Positions 47,078 to 55,998 of a DNA stretch of 64,000 nt are shown here, piece after piece (the stretch's first letter is position 1; every line of letters begins with the position of its first letter). The notes below the pieces were generated by a model that saw only the letters and a program-made list of their open reading frames with translations, was not told where the DNA came from and did no database searches. The stretch is from Roseiarcus sp963709185 (GTDB lineage Bacteria > Pseudomonadota > Alphaproteobacteria > Rhizobiales > Beijerinckiaceae), in the NCBI GenBank assembly GCA_963709185.1, contig CAVPVQ010000025.1, positions 1 to 64,000 of the forward strand, written 5' to 3'. Both the position numbers and the translations under genes were made by a program.

Positions 47078-47284
47078 CTAGCGGCAGACCTTCATGGTCG
47101 AGGCCTGGTAAATCTCCTCGATGGACTTCGCAAGCGTCGCGACGAATTCGGTGGCGCTCGTCGATAGTCGAAGGTCTTCGGCCAGGGCTCGCGAAAAACT
47201 CGCGATCATGCCGTGAATGGCGGAAAGGTGTTTGCAGGCGTCCGCTTTACGTGCGGGCCGCGCGAATGCGGCCTCATGGGCCAA
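47078..47284 (-). CDS. Small hypothetical protein
   Basis: A 68-residue ORF, MAHEAAFARPARKADACKHL SAIHGMIASFSRALAEDL...ATEFVATLAKSIEEIYQAST MKVCR, with a helical pattern and ordinary composition. It has no recognised domain and no clear ribosome site. It may be real, convergent to the Ubl operon, or chance. Confidence 0.3.
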   Translation of the reverse strand: MAHEAAFARPARKADACKHLSAIHGMIASFSRALAEDLRLSTSATEFVATLAKSIEEIYQASTMKVCR

Positions 47285-47600
47285 AGGGACCGGGACCAGT
47301 GAGCTGACGGATCAAACGCTGCGGCGCCTGTCGTAGGCAGCGGGCGCGCCGCGAAGCGGGGTGGAGCTGTACAAGCGAAGCCCGGAAGTGAGCCGCCTTG
47401 ATCCGGCGGCGGGACCGGTCAGCGTGACCCATATGAGAGGCTGCCTGCGGGCTGCGTGAGGACAGAAGCCTCAAGAGTCCAGCGCGGAGATAAGGCGAGG
47501 CGAACCCACTGAGGAGTCACGCGGCGATAGGTACGGGCAGCAAAGGGCGAGGCAGAGAGCGCAGCGCGAAATTGGATATTTCCCTGGGGTCGTTCGTTTT
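47285..47600. other. GC-rich structured non-coding stretch, possible group II intron relic
   Basis: About 300 bases lack a credible ORF but are full of short self-complementary runs (for example GGGACCGG...CCGGTC and GGCTGCCTGCGGGCTGC), ending near GAGAGCGCAGCGCGAAATTGG. This resembles the 5' domain of bacterial group II introns, although no reverse transcriptase is present. The assignment is by appearance only. A T-rich stretch follows and leads to the methyltransferase gene. Confidence 0.3.
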
Positions 47601-47663
47601 TTGTTCTTTAAGTGACACTGGCTTTTCGGCTAGATTGATTCGTGCAACCAGCGTAGGCAGGCC

Positions 47664-49301
47664 ATGAGCCGTGGCAATCTAGCAAATGTCTCCACCGGGG
47701 GGGCGGCCTTGCGGAGGCCTGATTCGGGTCGCCCGACGGCGCACGCGGACATCGCCGGCGCGACCTATGCCGCCGGCGTCACTGGCGATCATCGGAAAAA
47801 GTACGGCCTCTATCTGACGCCGGTTGGCGTGGCGGATTTCATCGCCTCTCAGATCAAGGTCGCAGGCGACACGATCCGAATTCTCGATCCGGCCGCGGGC
47901 GCGGGTATTCTTCTTTGTGCCGCAGTCGAGTCTCTCGTGTTGCGAAAAAATCCGCCTCGCTGCATCGAGCTTGTCGCTTACGAGGTTGACGCGACGCTCG
48001 TGAAGGTGCTCGCCGAAGTGCTGGAAGCTCTGCAGATCTGGGCTGCGGAGCAAGGTGCGACGGTCACTGTTGAGGTTGTGAGAGCCGATTTCATTCTTAA
48101 GCACGCCGACGCCTTGCGTAGCGTGGGCGGTTTTTTCCCGCACATCACGCCTGAGCACGCTTTTGATACGGTGCTTGCAAACCCTCCCTATTTCAAATTG
48201 AACAAGGCCGACCCGCGCGCTCAAGCTGCAGCTGCAGTCGTTCATGGCCAGCCGAATATTTACGGCCTGTTCATGGCTGTTGGCGCGCTCTTGCTGCGCG
48301 ACGGCGGCGAGCTCGTATTCATCACCCCGCGCAGCTTCGCGTCGGGGCCGTACTTCCGGCTTTTTCGTGATCGCTTCTTTGACTGCATCCGCCCTGAGCT
48401 GGTGCATGTGTTCGGCTCGCGACGCGACGCCTTTGGTCGCGACGCCGTGCTGCAAGAGAACGTCATCATCAAGGGTGTTCGCCAGGACGGATGGCCGCGC
48501 CAGCACGTCAGCGGATTGCTGACGATTTCTTCAAGCCAAGGCGTGGGTGATCTTAGTGACCCCGACCGGCGCACGGTTCGCTTGGATTCCGTGCTCGACA
48601 TGAAATCGAAAGAGAAAGTGCTTCGCTTGCCTGTCGGCTCGGCCGAAGACGATCTGATGCGGCTTGTCGACAAATGGCCTGGCTCATTGAGCGCCTATGG
48701 TTTGAAAATCTCGACGGGGCCGGTCGTGCCCTTTCGCGCGACAGAATTCCTCGACTTGGCTGGCGACGTGCCTGTCAGCCACGTTCCACTGCTTTGGATG
48801 AACCACGTGCAGCCGATGCAGGTGAGCTGGCCAATCGGCCGCCGCAAGCCCGAATACATCAAGCACGTCATGGCGTCGCAGCCGCTGCTTGTCCCTAACC
48901 GAAATTATGTCCTGCTGCGTCGGTTCAGCGCGAAAGAGGAAGAGCGTCGACTTGTCGCGGGTCCCTACCTTGCGCGCACGACCAATGCGCCGATGGTTGG
49001 TCTCGAAAACCACCTCAATTACATCTATCGACCGGGCGGCACGTTGACCGAAGAGGAAACGTTTGGCCTGGCCGCGCTGTTCAGTAGCGAGCTGCTCGAC
49101 ATTTATTTCAGAACCAGCAACGGCAATACGCAGGTGAGCGCCACAGAGCTGCGCACGATGCCTCTGCCGCCACGCAGCGTCATCACGGCGATCGGCCGTG
49201 AGGCGCGCGCGAAGCAAAACTCTCCCGCCGCGATTGACCAGTTGGTCATGCGCCTTGCCGGCGCCGCTCACCCCGAGGAGAAAGTTTCAGCCATTGGCTA
49301 A
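47664..49301 (+). CDS. N6-adenine DNA methyltransferase (Eco57I/TaqI type)
   Basis: 545 residues. Motif I for SAM is IRILDPAAGAGILLCAAVES near residue 72, and motif IV is NPPYFKLN near 173, which marks N6-adenine methylation. The C-terminal third (about 330-530) is a TaqI-like specificity domain with LLVPNRNYVLLRRFSAKEEE RR and LNYIYRPGGTLTEEETFGLA ALFSS. It is the modification half of a type II system. The following nuclease overlaps its end by 8 bases, and by comparison with BsuBI/PstI partners the site could be CTGCAG. That is an inference only. Confidence 0.88.
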   Translation: MSRGNLANVSTGGAALRRPDSGRPTAHADIAGATYAAGVTGDHRKKYGLYLTPVGVADFIASQIKVAGDTIRILDPAAGAGILLCAAVESLVLRKNPPRCIELVAYEVDATLVKVLAEVLEALQIWAAEQGATVTVEVVRADFILKHADALRSVGGFFPHITPEHAFDTVLANPPYFKLNKADPRAQAAAAVVHGQPNIYGLFMAVGALLLRDGGELVFITPRSFASGPYFRLFRDRFFDCIRPELVHVFGSRRDAFGRDAVLQENVIIKGVRQDGWPRQHVSGLLTISSSQGVGDLSDPDRRTVRLDSVLDMKSKEKVLRLPVGSAEDDLMRLVDKWPGSLSAYGLKISTGPVVPFRATEFLDLAGDVPVSHVPLLWMNHVQPMQVSWPIGRRKPEYIKHVMASQPLLVPNRNYVLLRRFSAKEEERRLVAGPYLARTTNAPMVGLENHLNYIYRPGGTLTEEETFGLAALFSSELLDIYFRTSNGNTQVSATELRTMPLPPRSVITAIGREARAKQNSPAAIDQLVMRLAGAAHPEEKVSAIG

Positions 49302-50235
49302 CATTGATGAAGCACGGGAGATTCTGGAGACGCTCGGATTGCCGCCGGCTCAATCAAACGAGATGTCGGCGTTAACGCTCATTGCTCTGTGCGCGCTCGG
49401 CCCTGACGACGCTTGGTCGAAAGCGGCCCGCACGCGCTGCACGGTGACCAAGGGCATTATGGATTATGTGAAGGAGAAATTCGGCAGACCATACGCGCCG
49501 AACACGCGCGAGACGTTCCGGCGGCAAGTGTTGCATCAGTTCGTGCAGGGGCACATTGCCGATTACAACCCGTTCGAGCCCGACCTTGCGACCAATAGTC
49601 CGCGGGCGCACTACGCCATCACCGAGGCTGCGCTGACGGCCGTGAAGGCGTACGGAACGCCGAAATGGAAAGAAGCGGCACGCAAATTCTCAGCCGAGCA
49701 CGGCAAGTTGAAGGTGCTTTATTCGCCGGAGCGCGAGCGGCAGAGAGTCCCGATCAAATTGCCGGACGGGCAGGAGATTCGCCTTTCTCCCGGCAAGCAC
49801 AACGAAGTGCAGAAGGCGGTCGTCGAGGAGTTCGCGCCGCGCTTCGCGCCCGGCGCAGAGCTGCTTTACATGGGAGATACAGCCAAGAAAAGCTTGGTGC
49901 TGAACGCGAAAGCATTGGCCGATCTTGGAATACCGATAACGGAACACGACAAGCTGCCCGACGTAGTGCTCTACGATCGCACCAGGGCGTGGCTGCTCCT
50001 TGTGGAAGCCGTCACGTCGCACGGGCCGGTGTCGCCGAAGCGAATCGTCGAACTCGAAGGCATGCTCGCCAAGTGCAAGGCCGGCCTTGTCTACGTGAGC
50101 GCTTTTCCCGACATGGCGGAATTCAAGAAGCACGCGAAAGACATCGCCTGGGAAACCGAAGTCTGGCTCGCCGACGTTCCGGATCACCTGATTCACTTTA
50201 ATGGCGATCGGTTCTTTGGACCGAGAAAGAAATGA
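49294..50235 (+). CDS. BsuBI/PstI-family restriction endonuclease
   Basis: 313 residues from the TTG at 49294, inside the methyltransferase end. This start keeps the conserved opening EAREILETLGLPPAQSNEMS ALTLIAL, which an internal ATG would lose. The N-terminal DNA-reading domain (TRETFRRQVLHQFVQGHIAD YNP) is followed by the PD-(D/E)xK nuclease: HDKLPDVVLYDRTRAWLLLV EAVTSHGPVSPKR, with Asp, Glu and the downstream Lys region, then GLVYVSAFPDMAEFKKH. The length is normal for PstI/BsuBI relatives. It is the restriction half of the pair and is coupled to the methyltransferase. Confidence 0.88.
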   Translation: MANIDEAREILETLGLPPAQSNEMSALTLIALCALGPDDAWSKAARTRCTVTKGIMDYVKEKFGRPYAPNTRETFRRQVLHQFVQGHIADYNPFEPDLATNSPRAHYAITEAALTAVKAYGTPKWKEAARKFSAEHGKLKVLYSPERERQRVPIKLPDGQEIRLSPGKHNEVQKAVVEEFAPRFAPGAELLYMGDTAKKSLVLNAKALADLGIPITEHDKLPDVVLYDRTRAWLLLVEAVTSHGPVSPKRIVELEGMLAKCKAGLVYVSAFPDMAEFKKHAKDIAWETEVWLADVPDHLIHFNGDRFFGPRKK

Positions 50236-50238
50236 CAG

Positions 50239-51327
50239 ATGGCCAGAACCCTCTCGACCCAGGATGTTAGCTGGTTTCTCGACCTCAACGAAAAGGGTCA
50301 ACTTGACCTCGATCCTCCTTATCAACGCCGAAGTGTTTGGTCGCCAAAGGATCGTCGATATTTCATTGACACGATTCTCAATAACTACCCGGCGCCGCCC
50401 GTATTTCTGCATAAGACGATCGACGACAAAGGTAAGTCGACCTATCACGTTGTTGACGGCAAGCAGAGGCTCCTCACTATAATCAACTTCACCCTCGACA
50501 AGGTTCGCATTCCCGATGACTTCGGCGCTCCGGCTCTGCAAGGAAAGAAGTGGAAGGACCTAGACAGGGCCGGTCGTGAGACGTTCTGGAACTACGTCAT
50601 TATTGTTGAAATGTTGCCGGACGCGAGCGAAGCCAACATCCGCAGCACTTTCGAACGCATCAACCGCAACTCGCGCAAACTGTCGGCTCAAGAGATGCGC
50701 CACGCCAAGTATGACGGTTGGTTTTCTTCTACTGCCGAAACTGAGGCTGATAGGCAGGAATGGAAGGATTTCGGCATTGCGACGACTGCGAGATCCAAGC
50801 GGATGCTAGACGTGCAGTTTGTTTCAGAACTTATGCGGGTGACAATCAACAAGAGCATTTTTGGCTTCGATCAGAATGCCATCGACGATATCTACGCGGA
50901 CTTTGACGACTTGGCGGATGTTCCGGACTTCTCGGAAGATGAGTTCAGGGCCAAATTCGAGAGCGCTAAGGAGTATGTGAAAGAGTGCATCAACGTCGAG
51001 AAGGACCTTTCTGGATATATCAAGGTTCAGATGCATCTCTACACATTGTGGGGCTATTTGCTTGTGGGTGCCCATCAGAGGCTGCCGGCAGCTGATTTTG
51101 CGCCGAGATATCTCGGACTTCTGATCGACGTTGCCGCCTATAACGAAAATCAGGCGCAACCGGACGCCGCCGGGCTGCGTGAGCGCGAAGCATATCAAAC
51201 GGCGGTTGCCGAATATGCTGCTAACGCGAGAGGAGCGAGCACTGACCTCGCTCAGCGCACGCGACGGCATACTGCGCTTATTAACGCAATCGAAGCGCCC
51301 GGAGCGGCGGCCCATGAAGGTCAGTAA
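50239..51327 (+). CDS. DUF262 (ParB-like) protein without HNH partner domain
   Basis: 362 residues. The N-terminal DUF262 domain has LDPPYQRRSVWSPKDRRYFI DTIL and the nucleotide-binding motif VVDGKQRLLTII at residues 71-82, corresponding to DGQQR of GmrS. The C-terminal half is alpha-helical and has no HNH/DUF1524 nuclease motif, unlike GmrSD. It starts 3 bases after the nuclease stop and overlaps the next gene by 14 bases. A sensing or NTPase role beside the restriction enzyme is plausible; the enzyme activity is unproved. Confidence 0.82.
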   Translation: MARTLSTQDVSWFLDLNEKGQLDLDPPYQRRSVWSPKDRRYFIDTILNNYPAPPVFLHKTIDDKGKSTYHVVDGKQRLLTIINFTLDKVRIPDDFGAPALQGKKWKDLDRAGRETFWNYVIIVEMLPDASEANIRSTFERINRNSRKLSAQEMRHAKYDGWFSSTAETEADRQEWKDFGIATTARSKRMLDVQFVSELMRVTINKSIFGFDQNAIDDIYADFDDLADVPDFSEDEFRAKFESAKEYVKECINVEKDLSGYIKVQMHLYTLWGYLLVGAHQRLPAADFAPRYLGLLIDVAAYNENQAQPDAAGLREREAYQTAVAEYAANARGASTDLAQRTRRHTALINAIEAPGAAAHEGQ

Positions 51328-52297
51328 GACCCTGCGCGATAAATTCGACGTCGCAAACCGCCGGTATGCGGTGCTGGCCGAAGAAGTTAAGGAGCACCTT
51401 TGGGGGAAAGTGGAAGCGCTGGGGTGGTTCTACACGTCACGCGTCAAGGAACTCGAAAGCTTCGCTCTAAAGGTGGAAACGGGGCGCGTCCCCGAGCCGG
51501 AGGAAATGGAGGATTTTTTCGGCTGCACAATTATAGTACAGACGCTTGGTAAGATTGAAGAGGCGGAGCGGTTGGTATGCGAACAGTATGAACTCAAAGA
51601 GAGGAGACCAACTGAAGATAATAAAACAAACAAACGCTCGTCAGATTTTCGCTTTGATGACCTTCGTCTTTATGTCGCTCGCAAACCTCTGGCCAGCGGC
51701 AAAGCGCCAGAGTTGGATGGAGTGATTTTCGAGGTGCAGATCAAGACAATTCTGCAACACGCGTGGAGCATCGCAACGCATGACCTCATATACAAAACCG
51801 ACACCGTAAGCTGGCCCAAAGAGCGCATTGCCTTCCAAGTCAAAGCGATGCTTGAACATGCCGAGATAGCGATCGCGGAAGCGGAGCGCCTTGCCAATTC
51901 AAGTGGCGTCTCCAAAAAAGATCGGCGCACCGACGAAATTCTGAAGGTCATCGAACAAATAGGCCAATTCTGGGCGGCGGACGCGCTTCCCGCAAATCGC
52001 AAGCGGCTTGCAGAAAGCATTCTCGATTTGCTCACTGCGAGCAAATTGGAAGCGGATCAACTCAGGGACATTATCGAAGTTGAGAGACGTCGAATCGGTC
52101 TATTACCGCGCGATTTGTCTCCGTATTCCTTTACCCTCCAGGCGCTTTTGCATTCAACGCCTGCCGACTTCGAAGCAAGGTTCTCTCGCAACTCCGTGAG
52201 AACCACGATCGTAATTCAGGATGGTATGGACGTTCCAGGATGGGTCGGATCGGCTGCGCGGGTGGTTGATCTTCGCTCGAAGACTCCGCCGCCCTGA
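51314..52297 (+). CDS. Divergent RelA/SpoT-domain nucleotidyltransferase
   Basis: 327 residues, starting inside the DUF262 gene with GGAGCGG upstream. The synthetase fold is recognisable: WFYTSRVKELESFALKVET with Arg43 and Lys45 for ATP, EDFFGCTIIVQTLGKIEEAE (residues 66-85), and FEVQIKTILQHAWSIATHDL IY with the EVQIKT strand and His149. The usual Arg of the DxxGxR strand is replaced (GCT), and the GYRSIH loop that binds the acceptor nucleotide is not seen. The acceptor may therefore differ from GDP/GTP, as in tRNA-modifying toxSAS enzymes. The C-terminal 150 residues are helical and unassigned. Confidence 0.8.
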   Translation: MKVSKTLRDKFDVANRRYAVLAEEVKEHLWGKVEALGWFYTSRVKELESFALKVETGRVPEPEEMEDFFGCTIIVQTLGKIEEAERLVCEQYELKERRPTEDNKTNKRSSDFRFDDLRLYVARKPLASGKAPELDGVIFEVQIKTILQHAWSIATHDLIYKTDTVSWPKERIAFQVKAMLEHAEIAIAEAERLANSSGVSKKDRRTDEILKVIEQIGQFWAADALPANRKRLAESILDLLTASKLEADQLRDIIEVERRRIGLLPRDLSPYSFTLQALLHSTPADFEARFSRNSVRTTIVIQDGMDVPGWVGSAARVVDLRSKTPPP

Positions 52298-52372
52298 GAG
52301 CCGGAGTTCTGCTACGGGCTTAAGATTGGCGTGGACTCCCGCGATCGAGCGCTCACCAGCACGACGCGCAGG

Positions 52373-52840
52373 CTAAAGCGCCGCGTTCAATCGGGTCGCG
52401 CGTTTCGTCGAAATAAACATTGGCGCGGGAATCCAGACTGGAATTATCCATTGGCCCTGCCATCCGAAGCACACAAGCCATCGATTATTTTCTGTTTGGT
52501 CTTGGTTGATTATGCAGTTGATGCTTACCTCTTTCTCTTCCTCGCCTTTAACCGCGATCAAGAGCGATCCCGGGACGCCGGCGAGATAGAGCGGCGTTTT
52601 GCCGGTGTAGATTCCAAAGGCCTTCTGAGAGCCGCTTAATTGATAGCGGAATAGCTCCCGCACGAACCTCATGCTTTTTGACGGATTGATAATTCGCAAC
52701 GTCAAATCGGAGCTTGGTTGATCGCCGGGTTCCAAATGAAACCGCGGCCTTGACGGCAACAGCTTGGTGAGGACGAGCAGGGTGCTGAGTCCTGCTCCCC
52801 ATACGGCAGCAAAATCCCGCCACGTAGGGTCTATGGTCAT
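52373..52840 (-). CDS. Small membrane-anchored hypothetical protein
   Basis: 155 residues from the ATG at 52840 (MTIDPTWRD), overlapping the stop of the upstream gene as ATGA. Residues about 10-28 form one membrane helix (FAAVWGAGLSTLLVLTKLL). The remainder is a beta-rich domain, FHLEPGDQPSSDLTLRIINP SKSMRFVRELFRYQ and GVPGSLLIAVKGEEEKEVSI NCIINQ, oriented to the cytoplasm or periplasm. It has no recognised family. Strict coupling to the HEPN-like gene suggests a two-protein unit, perhaps effector plus membrane partner. Confidence 0.6.
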   Translation of the reverse strand: MTIDPTWRDFAAVWGAGLSTLLVLTKLLPSRPRFHLEPGDQPSSDLTLRIINPSKSMRFVRELFRYQLSGSQKAFGIYTGKTPLYLAGVPGSLLIAVKGEEEKEVSINCIINQDQTENNRWLVCFGWQGQWIIPVWIPAPMFISTKRATRLNAAL

Positions 52841-53589
52841 GGCACTGGGTTCTTCTGCAGCCAATCGAGGATGGCGCGCACAACGCGTTCGGCGGTCCCT
52901 CTCGCGTCGCGTGCTTCGTCAGGGCGTATATCAGGCGGCCCGCCCGGATATTCGGACAGCATGCGCCCCGCATGGATGCGCTGGCGCGACCGGATCAGGG
53001 TTTCGGCACGAGCCTTGACCTGTTGGTCGAGAACGGCCGAAGGTCCACCCGACGCGGCGCTCGCCACCAGGTCGTCGATCTTCCAAGTTCGAGGGTCTTT
53101 CTCGTAATCCTTCGACTGGAACAGGCCGTGCTTGCGGGCGTAATTGACGGTAAATGTCAGCGCGCCCTCCACCAGCGCGGCCGCGAGAACCGACGCCGAT
53201 ATGGGCGCGGAATTGGGATCAGTGTGCCGCATCTCCGCGACCATCTGCATCCACCACAAACGGAACGGTCTGTAGCCGAGCTTGTCGAGCTCATCGGCGA
53301 AAGCATCGAGAGGTTCGGCATGCTTCGGGCGGCCGTCAATTCGGCGCTCGATGACGTCCTTGACGATCGGGAAGGCGCGCGCCCGATCAGGTTTCCTATG
53401 CGGACGCGAATGCGCCTTCAACTGCTCGCTGGGCAGTCCGCGAACGCCTTGGTTACCCGGAAAGCGCAAAATGCCGTCCTGCTCGGCAAGTAGCTTTGCG
53501 ATCACCTGCCAGGTAATGGCGGCTTGGATATCATTGCGCGGAATGCCTTTGGCGACCGCCTGCTCGACAAGGACGTCGCGTTCGATCAA
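52837..53589 (-). CDS. HEPN-like hypothetical protein
   Basis: 250 residues, largely helical. The C-terminal half has the arrangement ASVLAAALVEGALTFTVNYA RKHGL...VLDQQVKARAETLIRSRQRI HAGRML, with an R-x5-H pair (RSRQRIH) like the active centre of HEPN ribonucleases. The N-terminal half (NDIQAAITWQVIAKLLAEQD GILRFPGNQG) has no known domain. It is followed by a coupled membrane protein and faces a divergent MBL-fold gene. A role as an RNase effector is an inference from the motif and the surrounding defence genes. Confidence 0.55.
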   Translation of the reverse strand: MIERDVLVEQAVAKGIPRNDIQAAITWQVIAKLLAEQDGILRFPGNQGVRGLPSEQLKAHSRPHRKPDRARAFPIVKDVIERRIDGRPKHAEPLDAFADELDKLGYRPFRLWWMQMVAEMRHTDPNSAPISASVLAAALVEGALTFTVNYARKHGLFQSKDYEKDPRTWKIDDLVASAASGGPSAVLDQQVKARAETLIRSRQRIHAGRMLSEYPGGPPDIRPDEARDARGTAERVVRAILDWLQKNPVP

Positions 53590-53857
53590 GGCTCTCGCGG
53601 ACCCTTCGGACCTCGTCAGCGCGTTGAGTGTGAATTGGCTCTGAAGCGGGACCCCACATGGCCGCGGGCCAACAGCTTGAGGGACCTACCAAAATTCCTG
53701 CTCGCGGTGGGGTCCCGTTACGTGCAACTCGATACCCCCTAGTAAGAGCTTTTTCCCTCGTTCCAACAATGGCTTCGCCGAAACTCTGCCCGGGTCCCAC
53801 TTCGGCGCAAATTGACACACCTGTCAACCGACCGCCGCGCGGCAAGGACAATAAAGT

Positions 53858-54928
53858 ATGCTCAAGGTTCATATTCTCAACGTCGGCCATGGCGACTGCA
53901 CGATCATCGCCCATCCGTCCGGGCGCCTGACGATGATCGACATAAACAATTCGCAGGATTACGACGACGAAAGTTTTCGAGAGCTTTTTCAGGAGGAGCA
54001 GCGAGCAGTCGCATCGCGCTCACGCGGACTCGGCGCTCTGAACCCGCTAGTTGGCCAGCCTTTCGGACTTGGCTCGGCGTATAGCGCGCTGAGCGGCATG
54101 GGGGGGATAGCGGGCTATGCGAAGGTGCAAGCCGATGCGAGACGCGAACTCGCCGATCCGATCGAATTTCTCAAGCGCAATTATCCCGATCGGCGCCTGT
54201 GGCGCTTCATTTTGACCCACCCGGACCTCGATCACATGCGAGGTCTTAAAGCCCTGCATGAAAATATCGGTTTCCACAATTTTTGGGACACGGCCAACAC
54301 GAAACCGGTCCCGAATTTCAATAGCGATGCCGACCGGGACGATTGGGCGTTTTACCAGCAACTCCGCAACGGCGCGTTGGGCCTGACGGCGCGCAACTAC
54401 ACGCGGGGCGACAGCCATTTCGCCTATGGCAAGGATGAGTCTTGTTACGCTGGTGGCGACAATATCGAGATTTTGTCGCCGTTTCCCGACCTTATCCGAT
54501 CGTGCAATGAGTCCGGGCGCTTCAACAACGTGAGCTTGGTCTTGCGCGTTCGTCATGCGACCAACAGCATTTTGCTCCCCGGCGATATAGAGGCGACGGC
54601 CTGGGAGCATTTGCGAAACACATACGGGGCGCTTCTGAAGAGCGATTTCCTGAAGGCCAGCCATCACGGCCGCGACACCGGCTATGATCTGGAAGCTCTT
54701 AAGCTAATCGCGCCCCGGCTGGCCTTCGTATCGGTCGGACGCCTGCCGGACACCGATGCCAGCTCGAAATATCGGCAGCAATGCCAACGGGTTGCCTCGA
54801 CCCGATATTACGGCAACATTGAATTGCGCTTCCACGATAACGGCAGCTATGAATGGTTCGTCGATCGCAACGCGGCGGCGCCAGCGCCAGCGCTCAACGC
54901 CTTGCAAGGATTAGGAATGTTCGGCTGA
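53858..54928 (+). CDS. ComEC/Rec2-like MBL-fold hydrolase
   Basis: 356 residues. It opens MLKVHILNVGHGDCTIIAHP SGRLTMIDINN, the ComEC-type MBL start. Metal ligands are THPDLDHMRG (His121, Asp125, His126, with Asp123 where many MBL proteins have His), LPGDIEATAWEHL and KASHHGRDTGYD. It is a soluble domain with no membrane helices, typical of MBL proteins found in defence islands. It could be a nuclease or phosphodiesterase. A 70-residue insertion (about 35-105) separates the first strand from the His motif. The gene stands alone, divergent from the HEPN-like pair. Confidence 0.8.
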   Translation: MLKVHILNVGHGDCTIIAHPSGRLTMIDINNSQDYDDESFRELFQEEQRAVASRSRGLGALNPLVGQPFGLGSAYSALSGMGGIAGYAKVQADARRELADPIEFLKRNYPDRRLWRFILTHPDLDHMRGLKALHENIGFHNFWDTANTKPVPNFNSDADRDDWAFYQQLRNGALGLTARNYTRGDSHFAYGKDESCYAGGDNIEILSPFPDLIRSCNESGRFNNVSLVLRVRHATNSILLPGDIEATAWEHLRNTYGALLKSDFLKASHHGRDTGYDLEALKLIAPRLAFVSVGRLPDTDASSKYRQQCQRVASTRYYGNIELRFHDNGSYEWFVDRNAAAPAPALNALQGLGMFG

Positions 54929-54955
54929 CGAACTGATGATCGCAATAGCCGGAGC

Positions 54956-55818
54956 TCAGAATCTGTCCGGAGACATCATGCAGGGATTGCAGAGTTTTCG
55001 GAGCATAAGACGGATTGATGCGAGGCGCAGGAACGCGAGCGCCTTGCGGTTTAGGCACTCCCAATCCTTAGCCAGCCGTCGGCAACGATTGAGCCACGCG
55101 ATGGTGCGCTCGACGATCCATCGCTTTGGCAAGACGGCGAAGGTTGTTCAATTCGGTGCGTTTGACGATTTCGATGATCCAGCTGCCGGGCTGGCGGCGG
55201 CCAGCGGGCAGCGCGTCGGCCCCTGATAGCCGGCATCGGCGAAGATGCGAACAATGAAGGGAAACAGCGACCGCGTGCGTGGGTCTAGAACAAGAGCGGC
55301 GCCGTCGCGATCCTGGATAGTCGGCGGAATGCACCGCAGCGCTCAGCAGCAGGCCGAGCGTATCTACGAGAATGTGGCGCTTCTTGCCCTTGATCTTCTT
55401 TCCCGCATCGTAGCCATGCGGATCGATGCGCGCCCCCCTTTTTCAGCGCTTTTGACGCTTTGGCTGTCGATGATCGCAGCAGTGGGACTTGCCTCCCGCT
55501 CTTCGCGTTCTCTGCATTTCACGTAGAGCGCGTGATGGATGCGCTCCAGCGTGCCGTCCCAACTCCAGAGATCGAGGTAGTCGAACAACGTGCTGCGTGG
55601 CGGAAGGTCTTTTGGGATCGCTGCGCCACTGGCAACCCGTGCTCAGAATGTACATCACCCCATCGACCACGTTCGCGCATCACAACCGTTCGCTTGCCGC
55701 CGCCACGCTTGCCGGGCGGAATGAACGGTTCGACAAGCGCCCATTCTTCGTTCGTCAGATCGCTCGGATAACGCAGCTTGTCGCGGTTGTAGCGGGGGCG
55801 ATTTTCGGCCGTCCACAT
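54956..55818 (-). pseudogene. IS5-family transposase relic with many frameshifts
   Basis: The start MWTAENRPRYNRDKLRYPSD LTNEEWALVEPFIPPGKRGG is at 55818. The rest can be followed only across several frames: VVDGVMYILSTGCQWR, LFDYLDLWSWDGTLERIHHA LY, SPTAAIIDSQSVKSAEKGG, PDALPAGRRQPGSWIIEIVK RTEL, then RRLAKDWECLNRKALAFLRI, ending RLMLRKLCNP with stop at 54956. At least five indels are present, so it is inactive. It separates the MBL gene from the RES gene. Confidence 0.75.
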
Positions 55819-55998
55819 AGGCACCTCCAAAACGAATCGGTGCCACATAAGGAATCACAACAGATCCCTGCCTTGCAAGCCGCTGCCTCCGCTAACCGAT
55901 TCCCGCGACTCGCAAAGTCGTCGGACGGACGCTTCGAACCATTCAGGAAGTGAGTTCCAATATTTTGCATCGGCGCTACGTGCTTGGAGGACACAAGA

